Positions 34,963-47,094 of a stretch of DNA of 64,000 nt are shown here, piece after piece. The first letter of the stretch is position 1. Each line of letters starts with the position of its first letter. The stretch covers positions 380,612 through 444,611 of the forward strand of contig QRDG01000130.1 of NCBI GenBank assembly GCA_012064385.1, read 5' to 3'. The notes under the pieces were generated by a model that searched no databases, was not told where the DNA came from, and saw only the letters and a program-made list of their open reading frames with translations. The translations under genes were made by a program, and so were the position numbers. This DNA comes from Puccinellia tenuiflora (taxonomy: Eukaryota > Streptophyta > Magnoliopsida > Poales > Poaceae).

Positions 34963-35930
34963 TCACATCCCTGCCTGCTTGGGCGCTTCATCGGCCTCCG
35001 GCTTGATCGTCGTCTCGGCCTCGTCATCCTCGTCCATGGCCTTAAGCGTGTCCTTCTCGGGGCCGGTCTCCACGAGCTTCTGTTCATCGACCTGGTCCTC
35101 GAACGATCCAGCGGCGACGCCGTCAGTCCTTGGCGACTCATTGCCGGGGGCTCCGTCCAGGTTCTCGTTGGCGTCCACGTCCTTGCTGGGAGACTTGGTC
35201 AGCCAGGAGTTTGGGTCGTCGTCGTCGCCGTTCTGCGGAGGCTCGCGGCCGCGGCCGCTCTCTTGGTCACGGTAGCGCTGGTAGCGGTAGATCAATGCAC
35301 CAATCACCACAAGCACGGCTGCTCCACCGAGCAGGTAGTGCAGCATGTATGACGACTCGGCGGTGGCGCGCGGTGGTCTCCTCCATGGCTGCGCGAGTAG
35401 TGGTGGACGGGACTTGATTCCCTGGCGCCGGCGCGCCGAGGTTGATGGTGGGGTTGAGCGTGAGCCGTGGCAGAGTTGCCGGCCTCCTCATCGCCGGTGT
35501 GCCGATGCGGGTCTGAGGCGCGAGAGTAAACCTGATCATCGGATTCGTCGGCGCCGGGGCGACGTGGACAGGGATCTCGGGCGCGGACGTGGTGGGTAGG
35601 GTGGTCGATCGGTGCAGGAGTTGCCGGCGTGGACAGCGGCGCCGGGGCGACGTGGACAGGGATCCCGGGCGCGGACGTGGTGGGTAGGGTGGTCGGTGCA
35701 GGAGTTGCCGGCGTGGACGGCGGCGCCATGGTGCCGACGCCGAGTTCGGGCATGGGCTTGTCGGCCGTGAGATCCTTGAGTGCATCCGTGACCTTTTCCG
35801 CGAGGGTCTCACCCACATCTCTTCCGATGTCTTCGGCGACTTCTACAGCACCACTTCTCACACCGGGCCAGATGACCCTCCACATCGCCTTGCAACCATC
35901 CACCACAAACTTGAAGATCCTCTCCGCCAT
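34963..35930 (-). pseudogene. Hypothetical Pro-rich protein with C-terminal membrane anchor, frame-broken
   Basis: The minus frame starts MAERIFKFVVDGCKAMWRVI (ATG at 35930), passes through an amphipathic stretch to TLAEKVTDALKDLTADKP, and becomes a Pro/Thr/Ala-rich linker. The linker frame jumps at a partial tandem duplication that differs by a 4-base gatc insertion (near 35605). In a third frame the C-terminal part reads YMLHYLLGGAAVLVVIGALI followed by YRYQRYRDQ, a clear single membrane helix with basic residues, then an acidic Asp/Glu/Pro tail ending at 34963. The family is not recognised. A frame-restored version would be about 320 residues. The locus at 45 kb has the same layout. Confidence 0.45.
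35559..35732. repeat. Tandem duplication, ~80-bp unit, within the Pro-rich coding region
   Basis: The unit gggcgacgtggacagggatc through gaggagttgccggcgtggac-like sequence occurs twice. The copies differ by gatc after gggtggtc, which shifts the reading frame. Confidence 0.75.
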
Positions 35931-36019
35931 GGATCAACCTGGCAAACCAATACGCACACAAGTAGTATCAATTAGTACTATACCTAACAAGAGAAGCAGA
36001 ACCTCCACTCAATCTGAAC

Positions 36020-36650
36020 TAGTATAGAACAGCACACGGTAGCAAAGCAAACAGCAACAAATTGCGATCGATCAGCCGAGAAGAACTCAATCGTGAGAAA
36101 CAAGCGAGGAAATTAAAGATGGGCAGGAGATCGAGAAAGGAAAGATATGGGCAGGAGCAGGAGGGAAGGAAGACGGATCTTACGCCTCCGCGCGCTTCTG
36201 TTGGGGTCGGATCGGAGAGGAGCAAGATGGGAGAAGCGAATCGAAAAGGCTGCGCTGCGCCTCACCTGCGCTGTGGTGTGGGTGGAAGGTGGAAGTGGTT
36301 GTGCCGCGCCGAGCCGGCGCATGGAGGTGGGCTTTATCGCGGATGTTTCGTCGGCCGCAAGCTGTTCCACTACCGTCGGATGGCATCGGACGGTTCGTGC
36401 GCGTTTGAAACGGCTGCCTGCTCCCGACCAGGGAGGGCCCACACCGTGTGGTGTGTCCCCTTCGCGCGCGCGCGGGCGTGTCCATCTTTCGCGCCAAAAT
36501 GCGCCGGGGAAAACATAATAAAGGTGAATCTGTTGTCTTCTCATTTTTCGTGACACGCACAAGGCTAAAGAGCATCTCGTCTGTCACCATGGCAAGCTCA
36601 ACTGCTATACGAATACGCGTAGTGGCCTCTTGTTACTTGTACAATCCATC
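36020..36650. other. GC-rich upstream region of the 35-kb locus
   Basis: Probable 5' leader and promoter of the minus-strand locus at 35930. Several frames are open because of GC content; no domain was recognised. Confidence 0.35.
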
Positions 36651-38496
36651 CAAGAGAGTTTAACAAGGCCCTCACGACAAGTTGATATTATCAACCGAGG
36701 TGGTATATTTTTCATCAAGCAGAAAATTTGCAGTGAGAGATTTTACAAATAAACAATAGAATATGGTTATCGCAAGAAACAATCCGATTTCCCTCCTAGC
36801 AAGGTCACTATTAGAAGCACCAATGACAATCGGTGCACTAAGAGGGGGTCGGCGCTTTTTCGGATGAAGATATGTTTAAAAGAAAATGTATCTGAAACAA
36901 ATTTGTGCGCCAAAATTACAAGCCTGTTGCGAGAGGCAAGTTGTTTCCATGTCGACGTGTCATATATTTTTCAGACATCCTTGTGCATCGTACGCATGAC
37001 AATACATGTGTTGTCTAAAGTCTCATAGATTGATGAAAAATACATATCTGAACATGGGCCATCTGCCCATTTTGAAAGGAAAAAAACTATTTTCAAATGT
37101 TAGAAAATTTTGAAAAAAAGTTCCGGACTTACATATTCATGTTCTATATAGGCGTACAAAGTTTCATCCAAAAACAATTTTTTTTTGCTATGTGTAAAAA
37201 AGATTACAAAATAAATTTGTGAAATTTTTTATTTTCAGTGCTGAAATTTGCCTTTTTGCAGAAAAAAAAAGTCATTTTTTCGTAAAACTTTGTGCCATGC
37301 GAATATTTTGGGGAGATGTACACATCAAATTTTATTTCGTAATTTATACAATTTAAATCGCATTTAAAATGCTTTTGTCTACCGGGCCAAATGCCCCCAT
37401 GTTCAGATCATGCACTCTCATAGATGGATGTACTACTTACATGTGTTGTTGGTGGCGTATCTCTAAGCTGACACTAGAACTTATCGTGCACTGCATGGAC
37501 ACCCCTTGTCTCGGTCACCGTCTTGCGCCAGAGCCCCCCGAAAAATTGGTGATGTTGCTGTCTACAGGACGGATCCGCTCATTCTCCATGTTGGTCTGGA
37601 CCAGTGGTGTGGAGGTGAGTGTGCGCCCCTATTTGATGTTTGATGGATGGACCCGGTCATTCTCCGTGTTGAAGCAGGTTGTTTTTTTAGATCCACTTGA
37701 TGAGCATCTAGTTGCTTTCCCATATTATCTTTGTTGTTTTTTTTTTCCTTATCAAGTTGCATATCCAGGGATCTTAGCTTTCTTTGTGTGTGCTCATTAA
37801 GTTGCATATCTTGTGATCTTAGTTGATTTGTGTCGACTTATTAATTAAGTTGCATACAGTTGCATACCCGTCCTAAGAGAAGGGAGAGAGGAGTTTGATA
37901 GGGTGTCGAGTAGGTGGATCGATCCGGCTAGAGTTGCAACAAGGAGTTTAGAGTAGTGTGCGTGGTGGGTTCTTAGCCGTGGGCCGAAGTTTGTGGATCT
38001 CAGCTCTGTCGTTTCTTTCTTTCTATCGAAGATACACATGCTACGAGTATTTTAAAAATGATGCATACACATGGAGCCTAGTTGATTTTTGTCAGCTCAT
38101 TAAGTTGAAAATCATCCAAAGGGGTAACAATTGTGCATGCTCAAGTTACAACCTAGTGAGGGCTGGCTGCAGCTAAAACACCACCAACTACAATTTATTC
38201 AAGGAGCACAACAGTTGTTCTCGCTCCAGTTGCGATAAAGTGGGGGATGGCTGTAACTAGAATATCAACAGCAGCAACTCATCCCACAAGTGAAAAACTA
38301 CACCCTTCTCCCAATGCAACCCATTTGGGCTTAGAGCATCTCAAGCAGGACGTCTAGCGTCAAGTGTTCGTGGACCTAGCTAGATTAAGTTTCTTATCCA
38401 TTTTAATTAGGTTACCAGTGTCGTGGACCTGAACTAAGGTGTTTGCTTTTCAATATATGAACCGATAATTCCATCATGCATTAATATAACTAAGTT
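36648..38496. repeat. Segmental tandem duplication, unit 1 (~1.85 kb)
   Basis: It starts catccaagagagtttaacaa and ends taatataactaagtt. The same sequence returns at 38902 with few differences and small indels. It contains an inverted-repeat element (37047-37407) and no gene. Confidence 0.9.
37047..37407. mobile_element. Inverted-repeat (MITE-like) element in unit 1
   Basis: The left end is tctgaacatgggccatctgc; the right end, reverse-complemented, is tctgaacatgggggcatttg. The interior is AT-rich. The same element is in unit 2 at 39301-39656, so it predates the duplication. Confidence 0.6.
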
Positions 38497-38499
38497 TTC

Positions 38500-38893
38500 T
38501 TTGGCTCCCGAGCACCGGTGGTCTTTCTTGTTTGAAAAAATTAAAATAAATACTTAGAAGTTTCCAAAACTATTGAAAAAAAATCACGGATGTAGTTAAT
38601 AGTGTATCCCGTAACCATGCAAAAAATCAACTCCAAATATTTTGTATTTCGAGCTAGACAAAAGAGACAAAAATGTGAATCTGAGTAAGCACATTTTCAA
38701 ATCTCCAAATTTTGTCAGATTTGTTATTTTTGTGTAGCTCATTATACTAAGTATTTGGAGTTGATTTTTTGCACGGTTGTGAGATACACTAAATTCTACA
38801 TCCGTGATTTTTTTCAATATTTTTTGAAACTTAAAAGTATTTGTTTAATTTTTTTTAAACGAGCAGGAGCATTGGTGCTCGGGAGCACCAAAT
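38500..38893. mobile_element. Long foldback element at the duplication junction
   Basis: The left end tttggctcccgagcacc pairs with the reverse complement of the right end, tttggtgctcccgagcacc. Pairing continues inside: atcacggatgtagttaatag pairs with aattctacatccgtgat, and aaaaaatcaactccaaatat pairs with tatttggagttgatttttt. About 390 bp could form one hairpin. It lies exactly between the two duplicated units. Confidence 0.75.
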
Positions 38894-38901
38894 CTCTACT
38901 C

Positions 38902-40685
38902 ATCCAAGAGAGCTTAACAAGGCCCTGACGACAAGTTGATATTATCAACCGAGGTGGTATATTTTTCATCAAGCAGAAAATTTGCAGTGAGAGATTTTAC
39001 AAATAAACAATAGAATATGGTTATCGCAAGAAACAATCCGATTTCCCTCCTAGCAAGGTCACTATTAGAAGCACCAATGACAATCGGTGCACTAAGAGGG
39101 GGGCGGCGCTTTTTCGGATGAAGATATGTTTAAAAGAAAATGTATCTGAAACAAATTTGTGCGCCAAAATTACAAGCCTGTTTCGAGAGGCAAGTTGTTT
39201 CCATGTCGACGTGTCATATATTTTTCAGACATCCTTGTGCATCGTACGCATGACAATACATGTGTTGTCTAAAGTCTCATAGATTGATGAAAAATACATA
39301 TCTGAACATGGGCCATCTGCCCATTTTGAAAGGAAAAAAACTATTTTCAAATGTTAGAAAATTTTGAAAAAAAGTTCCGGACTTACATATTCATGTTCTA
39401 TATAGGCGTACAAAGTTTCATCCAAAAACAATTTTTTTTGCTATGTGTAAAAAAGATTTAAAAAAATCTTGTGAAAATTTTTATTTTCAGTACCGAAATT
39501 TGTATTTTTGCAGAAAAAAATCATTTTTTCGCAAAACTTTGTGTCATGCGAATATTTTGCGGAGATGTACACATAAAATTTTATTTCGTAATTTATACAA
39601 TTTAAATCGCATTTAAAATACTTTTTTCTACCGGACCAAATGCCCCCATGTTCAGATCATGCACTCTCATAGATGGATGTACTACTTACGTGTGTTGTTG
39701 GTGGCGTATCTCTAAGCTGACACTGCGCCAGAGCCCCCCGATAACTTGGTGATGTTGCTGCCTACAGGACGGATCCGCTCATTCTCCATGTTGGTCTGGA
39801 CCTGTGGTGTGGAGGTGAGTGTGCGCCCCTATTTGATGTCTGATGGATGGACCCGGTCATTCTCCATGTTGAACCAGGTTGTTTTTTCTAGATCCACTTG
39901 ATGAGCATCTAGTTGCTTTCGCATATTATCTTTGTTTTTTCCCCTTATCAAGTTTCATATCCAGGGATCTTAGCTTTTTTGTGTGTGCTCATTAAGCTGC
40001 ATGTCTTGTGATCTTAGTTGATTTTTGTCAACTTATTAATTAAGTTGCATACAGTTGCATACCCGTCGTGAGAGAAGGGAGAGAGGAGTTTGATAGGGTG
40101 TCGAGTAGGTGGATCGATCTGGCTAGAGCTGCAACAAGGAGTTTAGAGTAGTGTGCGTGGTGGGTTCTTAGCCGTGGGCTGAAGTTTGTGGATCTCAGCT
40201 CTGTCGTCCTTTCTTTCTATCGAAGATACACGTATTTAAAAAAACGATGCAAACACACCAAGCCTAGTTTATTTTTGTCAGCTCATTAAGTTGAAAATCA
40301 TCCAAAGGGGTAACAACTCTGCATGCTCAAGTTTCAACCCAGTGAGGGCTGGCTGCAGCTAAAACACTACCAACTACAATTTATTCAAGGAGCACAACCG
40401 TTGTTCTCGCTCCAGTTGCGATAAAGTGGGGGGGATGGCTGTAGCTAAAATATCAACAGTAGAAACTCATCCCACAAGTGAAAAACTACGCCCTTCTCCC
40501 AATGCAACCCATTTGGGCTTAGAGCATCTCAAGCAGGACGCCTAGCGTGAAGTGTCGTGGACCTGGCTAGATTAAGTTTCTTATCCATTTTAATTAGGTT
40601 ACCAGTGTCGTGGACCTAAACTGAGGTGTTTGCTTTTCAATATATGAACCGATAATTCCATCATGCATTAATATAACTAAGTTGT
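38902..40685. repeat. Segmental tandem duplication, unit 2 (~1.78 kb)
   Basis: A near-identical copy of 36648-38496, offset by about 2254 bp. It lacks a short stretch around acactagaacttatcgtgca (37471-37510 in unit 1). After 40685 the sequence continues into a 120-bp array absent from the end of unit 1. Confidence 0.9.
39301..39656. mobile_element. Inverted-repeat (MITE-like) element in unit 2
   Basis: Copy of the element at 37047-37407, with the same inverted ends and some substitutions. Confidence 0.6.
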
Positions 40686-40841
40686 GGTTATCAGATCACC
40701 TAGTTGCTTTTATGTTCCATGTAAGTTGCAGTTCCCGGCCCGCTGTGTTCTGCTTTCCGATATATGAGATGATAGTTCCATCACACATTTATATAACAAA
40801 GTTGTAGTTTACACATCACCTAGTTGCTTTTATGTTCAACT

Positions 40842-42785
40842 AGCCAGGTGGCCCTCTTAATTGCGAGGGCAGACATCGTGTGAAGCATATCCTATGTCTC
40901 TAATAATTAACTTTATGGTTATATATGTGGTAGTATATGTGGATTACAGTACTTTTGTCCATCAGTTCGGATGTTTGGTTGCGTTGGCTAGTGTAGTAAA
41001 CTTGACATGTTATCAGAGCCCAGGGTCTCGATTTGACTCCTTCCTTTCGCCATTTATCCAAACATTATTGTTGCTCCCTCTAGACCCCTTGAGCAATACC
41101 TCTACGATTTCTATGCACCTGTTAGCCACCCCGAGTCACACGTGAGAGGTGTTTTTGAAATGTATATCTGGACTTTTCGTTGCTTTGCCTAGTGCATGAA
41201 GCTTGACATGATATCAGAGACTAAGGTCTTGAGTTTAAGTTCTCACTTTCTCAATTTATAGAAAAATGGTTGTTGCCACCTCTCTGGACGCGTATAATCG
41301 TCTTGAGCCATACCTCTGAGACTGCATATTTGCACAGTTAGATTTCCGTATCCAAATACATATAAGATTATTATCTATTATCAGATGATTTTTATATATA
41401 GTTTATTCCTAATTTGGAAATTTTGCAATTTTGTTCGAGAAAAGAGGAAACAATATAGCTATTTTACTTCTATTTAATTTTTCAAGTTCGTACAATATGA
41501 AGTTTCACTTCGTTCTGTCAATTTAATAATAAAAGTAGTATAATTTGGATCTGCATAGTCTACATGAATTTTGATAACCAACGCATTTCCTTTTATTTAT
41601 TTTCCTCAAATATCACAATTAGAAAGAGTTTGAATCTGGAGTTATTTAGATATGGGTATTATGAATTTAACTACCAAGCACTCTATATTATCATCGGAAA
41701 TATGATAATGTTGGTAGTTGAATGTACAAATTGAAGAAATATTATTGGACATTGGTGAAAAAACATTCTACTATATGTCTTACATTGATGGTAAGAACCT
41801 TCATATTTTGTAACAAAAGAGAGAGGGGTAGATTGTTGTCTCGCGCTTACCACGCAAAACTATAAAAGCGTTCGTCATTTTGTATATATTTTCCATCAAC
41901 CGTTATTGCAATTTTTCTAAGAAAATTTAGGATCGAATAGAGTTATAGAGCTGGTATTTAAATCTTGTGTTGCTTTATTACCCGTGTCCCGTCATTTTTC
42001 CTATCATAGTTGTGTTCTTTGATTTGTGTAGTGACGTACTTCAAAATATTTCCAGGCATGTGTTCCTTACTCTAATTTTTTTTTATGTTGCTTCGCCTAT
42101 TAGGCCAATGTACTCGTCTAAAATTGCTTGCGTGTTCTCTCTCAATTTATCTTATCTTCGATCCATATATTTCTAGATAATTGGAATGACTCCTGATTTT
42201 TCGTTTTCAAAGTCAGCCTATATGGCTTAGTTAATTCAGTGATGCACTTGTTCTATGAGTTCAGATTTTACTCGTGTGATATACATGCATGGAAGATAGG
42301 ACAGTAAATAACGTTTAATGATTGTGCTAATTAAAAAACCTTATGAGATGAATGGGAAGGGGTACTTGGTATACTAAGTCCTTCCGTATGAAAAGTGCAG
42401 TTAAAAAACCATACGCTGGTTCAAACAGATATGCTTCTGAATTTGTTCATGCATGAACTTGTGCAAGCCTAGTGCGTCCCGTATAGGAAGAAAATGCTGT
42501 TATTTTACGGGGAAAGCCGTATAGGGAGAAAAAAAAATCTGCATGTACGTGTAGACTCCTTCGACCGGATTTACCAGGTCACGATGGTGCTAGGTCGATC
42601 GCGTCTGTGCGGCTGTGCCTGCGCGTATCAACACATATTTTTGTATGTTCTATTTTTAAATCTCCACCGTTAGTATCCATAGTTAACGTAGAATTAACGA
42701 ATCAGATTATTAAATACATGTGGAAGCACGTGGTGCCTCTATTTTAGACATGTATATTGCTTTTTAGTATATAATAGATAATAGA
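40842..42785. mobile_element. Unclassified insertion into the 120-bp array, ~1.94 kb
   Basis: The array unit breaks after ttatgttca and resumes at tgtaagttg, so the insert can be delimited by the repeat itself. It begins actagccaggtggccctc and ends tatataatagataataga. I see no coding domain. It contains a ~200-bp internal tandem duplication (around 40998 and 41198, acttgacatg(t/a)tatcagag). The lack of a duplication longer than one or two bases is compatible with a Helitron, but the usual TC/CTRR ends are not seen. Confidence 0.45.
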
Positions 42786-43036
42786 TGTAAGTTGTAGTCC
42801 TTGATCGGTTGTGTTTGCTTTTCAATATACGAGGTGATAGTTCCATCACACAATTATATAACTAAGTTGCAGTTTTCAGATCACCTAGTTGTTTTTCGGT
42901 TCCATGTAAGTTGCAACTCTTGATCTGGTTCGTTGCTTTTTGATATATGAGGTGAAAGTTCGGTCACGGGTTTATATAACTAGTTGCTTTTTGGTACCAT
43001 GTAAGTTGCTCTAGATTACCTAGTTGCTTTTTGGTA

Positions 43037-43306
43037 CTCCCTCTGTTCCTTAATACAAGGTGCCTAAGATTTTGGCACGGATATTAAGACATCGGTATTT
43101 TACATGTGGTGGATTTATTTCTCATGAAAAAAGTCGAGAGATAGGAGTCTGTAATAGCCATAAATTGAAAACAATACTTCAAATCCATCTGTTCTATATT
43201 GTGACTCATTTTTGAATGGGTACAATTTTCTATAAATTGCAATACACCTTATATTTTGAAATTTTTCGCAAAACCTTAGACACCTTATATTAAGGAACAG
43301 AGGGAG
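43037..43306. mobile_element. Stowaway-type MITE, 270 bp, TSD TA
   Basis: The ends ctccctctgttccttaatac and, reverse-complemented, ctccctctgttccttaatat are the typical Stowaway (Tc1/mariner) terminal inverted repeat. TA is duplicated at 43035-43036 and 43307-43308. The unbroken target ttttggtaccatgtaagttg is still present at about 42985-43004 in the neighbouring array unit. Confidence 0.92.
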
Positions 43307-43399
43307 TACCATGTAAGTTGCAGTTCCAGATCCGTTGTGTTGCTTTCGACATATGATGTGATAGTTCTGTTACTCAGGGAGCAAAAATTCGTGTGAAGT

Positions 43400-44930
43400 A
43401 ATATTTTTTAAAAGCAGCTTCTAATTTATTGGTACTAATATTAATAGTTTTGTCTTTTCTTGCAGGTTGTTGGCAACTTGTGCAAAAATGAAGGATCAGT
43501 TTGTGGAAGTACCTAGAGCATGACCTGATAATTGATATGACATGTCCTTTTGTGAAGCTTACATTGTGACTCTGTCATTCCCATTTTATTGCGTCTATGT
43601 GTATCGTTAAAAAATTGCAGGAAACACTAGTGTTAATTTACTGGATGTTTAGTTACTTACTTGTACGGGACTACTGGTAGAGAGTAGCTTTGACAGTGTT
43701 AATTTACTGGATTTCTGTATGTTTTTTGAAGGTTCGATAGCTACAGTGATAACATGCATGGTCGTTTTGGTTTGGGGAATCACTTTTACAGTACAGGCCC
43801 GGCCCCGTAGGGTTGGTGTGCTTTCCACATGATTATTTCCGTGAGTGAGATGGGACTTGCCGTTTTAGGCGAGTGCTCAGTTGGACTATGGAGCCAACGT
43901 TTGCTTGCTAGACCTGGTCTTTTTTTTTTATAGGTAGCCGATTTTCCAATTAATCCGATCAGCACACATTGCCACTAACACGTTAGCTAGCCGATTTTCC
44001 GATATATCAGAACAACACATCTTTTCTTAGATCCAAACAACACATATTGTTTTTATCAGCTGCTGGCCGGACCCATGTGAGTGCGTCTCAAATCTTGATT
44101 TTGTTAGTTGTATGCGGTGTCCTTTGTTAGAAAAACTAGAAGTACACCTGGCATCATGCAGTGAGAATCCCTTAATAAACTATATTACATAAGTGAAAGG
44201 CTAAAAATTAGTGTGATACACTAAGTTGTCTAAAGAAATATGCAAATTTTCATTTGTTGTAGTCCTGATACTAAGTTTATTCGACATTAAAATATATGTG
44301 TGTTAAAAATGATATGTACAATTGATTGGTTAAGAGAATGGATGATGTGGACTGCTTGCATATTGAGATACAAAAATAATTAATGCATCTTAGTGGGGCT
44401 TTCTCTTATAAAAATATAGATAACTAATTAGCTCTTTTTAATAACAACTGATTTAGTTTTTGCATGCATATGATGGCATATTGGTGCGTAAATTGCTACA
44501 TATGTTATCTGTTTATATATTGAATCCCTAATAACTAAGATATATTTGATCATGAAAGCACTATAAAAAATCTTGCTAAGAATTCAATTTATACTCCCGA
44601 AGTTTCTACACATACATACATGTTTAACTAGTCTATACTAAAACATATGTTAAGATATCTTTAGACCATATAATTTGTAGACGTCATGCAACCATGAAAA
44701 TAAAATTTATAATAGAAATACTGTTACAAAGTCAGCTTTTAAATATAGAGCAATGCAAGTATATATTTCATCAATATAAATTACAACTATATGACAAAAA
44801 AAACTTAATTAATATTTAGTAACTTTATTGCACGGTAACTATGTCAAATATGTAATGAAAACATATATTTTATAAGACCATATCATGCTACAAATGAGTT
44901 TGAAGTATAAAACTTTATTATAAAAATATA
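43400..44930. other. AT-rich region without recognised gene
   Basis: No domain, splice-consistent exon or terminal-repeat structure was recognised. Confidence 0.5.
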
Positions 44931-44938
44931 ATTAACTC

Positions 44939-45642
44939 AATTCGACCTGAGTCCTAATTATGTTTGGATCGGCCCTGGTCCGATAATACGTCGACGTCGC
45001 TAGTCTTTGACAACTCAGTGACTTCCTCTGCCTCAAGATCTATGCGCTCGGCATTATCATGATGTTGGCTGAACTCGGCGAGGCCACGCCTTCCATGAGT
45101 TTCATCTACTTGTCTATGCAACATTCGGCGATCCTTGTAGAGGAACCCACCGGTAAAGCCACCACTGCGGCCAAGACGAAGTAGCCTATCATGTTGGTGA
45201 TGTTGCTGTCCGGCGCTCCTTCAACGACTGCGTCCACCGGGGTGGGAGACGGGATTGCGACTGACGCGAGCGGCCGGAACGGTGACTCGGAGGAGGGTGA
45301 GGCGGGCCAGCTGGGGGATCCTGAGCGGGGAGGTCGAGGCTGGAGCTGCCACCTTGAACCTCGTCAGCATGTAGGTGAACGACTCCGGGCACCACAGCAC
45401 GGGACCGAGCTCCGGTAGCTTGTCGGCCAGCAGGGCGTCGAGGAGCGAGGGCTCAGGCGGTGCACGACGAACACCTCCAGCTCGGGAGCCTCCTTGTACC
45501 GAGGAACGTCCTTCTCGCCCTTGAGCACCTCCTTGACGACGCGCGTGCTTGCCTCGATCACCAACCTCTTCAGGAACTCGAGCGCTTGCTCGCCGACTCG
45601 CCTCCACACGTTCTACACGGCCACGACACCAGGCTCCGCCAT
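44939..45642 (-). pseudogene. Hypothetical membrane-anchored protein, frame-broken
   Basis: From ATG 45642 the minus strand reads MAEPGVVAV, a TAG, then VWRRVGEQALEFLKRLVIEA and ASTRVVKEVLKGEKDVPRY. A shifted frame continues EPSLLDALLADKLPELGPVL and a Pro-rich linker. A further frame has NMIGYFVLAAVVALPVGFLY KDRRM, a membrane helix with basic residues, then an acidic tail. The layout (MAE start, amphipathic helices, Pro-rich linker, one membrane helix, acidic tail) repeats that of the locus at 35 kb on the same strand. The family is unknown. Confidence 0.4.
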
Positions 45643-46859
45643 TGATTACTGTGGTACAAAAGAAATCCAGAAATTAGTATGGCCACGTATCCACGCACAC
45701 GGCAGGGGGGAAAAGTCCGGATCGCACGCACGGATCGATCGATTTGTTCAAAAACAACTAGTTCTACATACGGCTAGTCGATCCAACAGTGTGCGACATT
45801 GATCACACGAGCTACCTAGCTAGCCACAACCAGGCCATGAAAAAAAAATACATGGTGCGGCATCATGGATCGACCGATTAATTCGTTCCAAAACTTAGTT
45901 CTACGGCTAGTCGATTGATCAAAAAAATGCATGGTGCGAAACGCCGTTGACACGGAAGGAAGCATCCCCAGAGTGCGATCCAAAAAAAAAAAACTCGTCC
46001 GGCAACCAAGTCATGAAGAAAAAATGAAAATACGCGGTGAGGCATCATCGATCGACATTCAAATTAACACCTATGCATCCGAGTGCGATCCAAAAAACAC
46101 GACAAAAATGCACAAATTGGGAAAAACAGCTAGCGGAACGTCGTCGTCACTACGGGAGAGCTGATCTTTCCCGTGTGCCAAGCACACACGGCAAAGGCTC
46201 AAAAGCACACGGCAAAGGCTTTGCCGTGTGCCGCACGGTAACGAGGTCTTTGCCGTGTGCCAAATATCGTGCCACACGGCAACGTTAAAATGTGGGCCCC
46301 ACCACCACTTGACGTCGACGACAGACGTTGACGGCGAAATCCTGACATGTGGGTCCTGCCGGTCGATCTTTCCCGTGTACAACACACGGTAAAGGGAGAT
46401 GATTTTATCAAAAAAAAAATCATGCCGGCTGGCCAGGCCGGCGTCCTCCGGGTTGCGTTCTCGCCGCGAGGGCGACGACGAGCTGCGTCCATGGTGGAGG
46501 TCGATGAGGACGGCGGCGTGTTCCTGGCTCGCCTCGGTGCGCCACGACGTCCAAGGTGACGGTGGCGTGGTCGAGCTGGTTGACGAAGATGGCGGCGCTC
46601 CTCCTTGCTCGCGGTAGTCGACGAGGACGGCGGCGTGCTCCCGGCTCGCCCCGGTGTCCGACGCGGTGAGGACGGCGACAAAGATGGTGGCGCTGCTTCT
46701 GGCTCGCGGTGAGGACGGCGACAAAGATGGCAGCGCTGCTTCTGGCTCACAGTCGAGGACGCGAGGACGGCGCTGTCTGAGGAGGCTCACCTTGTCGAGG
46801 GCGCCAGTCCAGAGCTTGACGAAGAACAAGCTGAGGAGGCGCGCCTCCTCCGTGGGGAC

Positions 46860-47094
46860 GGCGCCCTCACCATCGCGGTGCGCGCGGTCGCCTGGTTTGC
46901 TCTGCCACCGGAGCTCGCTCGCCTCTACCATCTCCATATCGGCCGCCGTCCCGTTCGACCACGACCCCAGGAGCCCGTCCACGAACACTGGGGTGACGGA
47001 TTCGTCTTCCTCGGCCTTCCTCCCAGACCCGCCTGTCACCGCTTTCTTCCAAGCCGCTGCAAGCACGCACAGCGCCATGGAGTCCGGCCCGCCG
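46860..47094 (-). pseudogene. tilS: Captured fragment of tRNA(Ile)-lysidine synthase (TilS-like)
   Basis: Right after an intron acceptor (tttcctgcag at the 47095 side), the minus strand reads (S)GGPDSMALCVLAAAWKKA and then FVDGLLG, continuing VVV in a shifted frame. SGGxDSMAL is the PP-loop ATP-binding motif of TilS, which makes lysidine at the wobble position of tRNA-Ile; in plants the protein is predicted to act in organelles. The spacing of the PP-loop to FVDGLLGVVVD agrees with plant TilS as I remember it. The fragment starts at an exon boundary with its intron end retained, so it was copied from genomic DNA. Downstream it degrades. It lies inside CACTA-like element D. N-type ATPase alternatives with the same PP-loop are less likely. 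Confidence 0.55.

Larger units (their letters stand above)
40620..43400. repeat. ~120-bp tandem array, about 6 units, interrupted twice
   Basis: The unit holds ccatgtaagttgcag, gctttt(c)gatatatgag, tgatagttccatcaca, tatataactaagttg and cacctagttgctttt. Units lie at about 40620-40720, 40721-40840, 42786-42905, 42906-42995, 42996-43036 and 43309-43380. The inserts at 40842-42785 and 43037-43306 are foreign. Confidence 0.75.

Noticed and set aside
40842..42785. Helitron assignment
   Set aside because: The A/T insertion context fits, but neither a TC start nor a CTRR end with a hairpin is visible.
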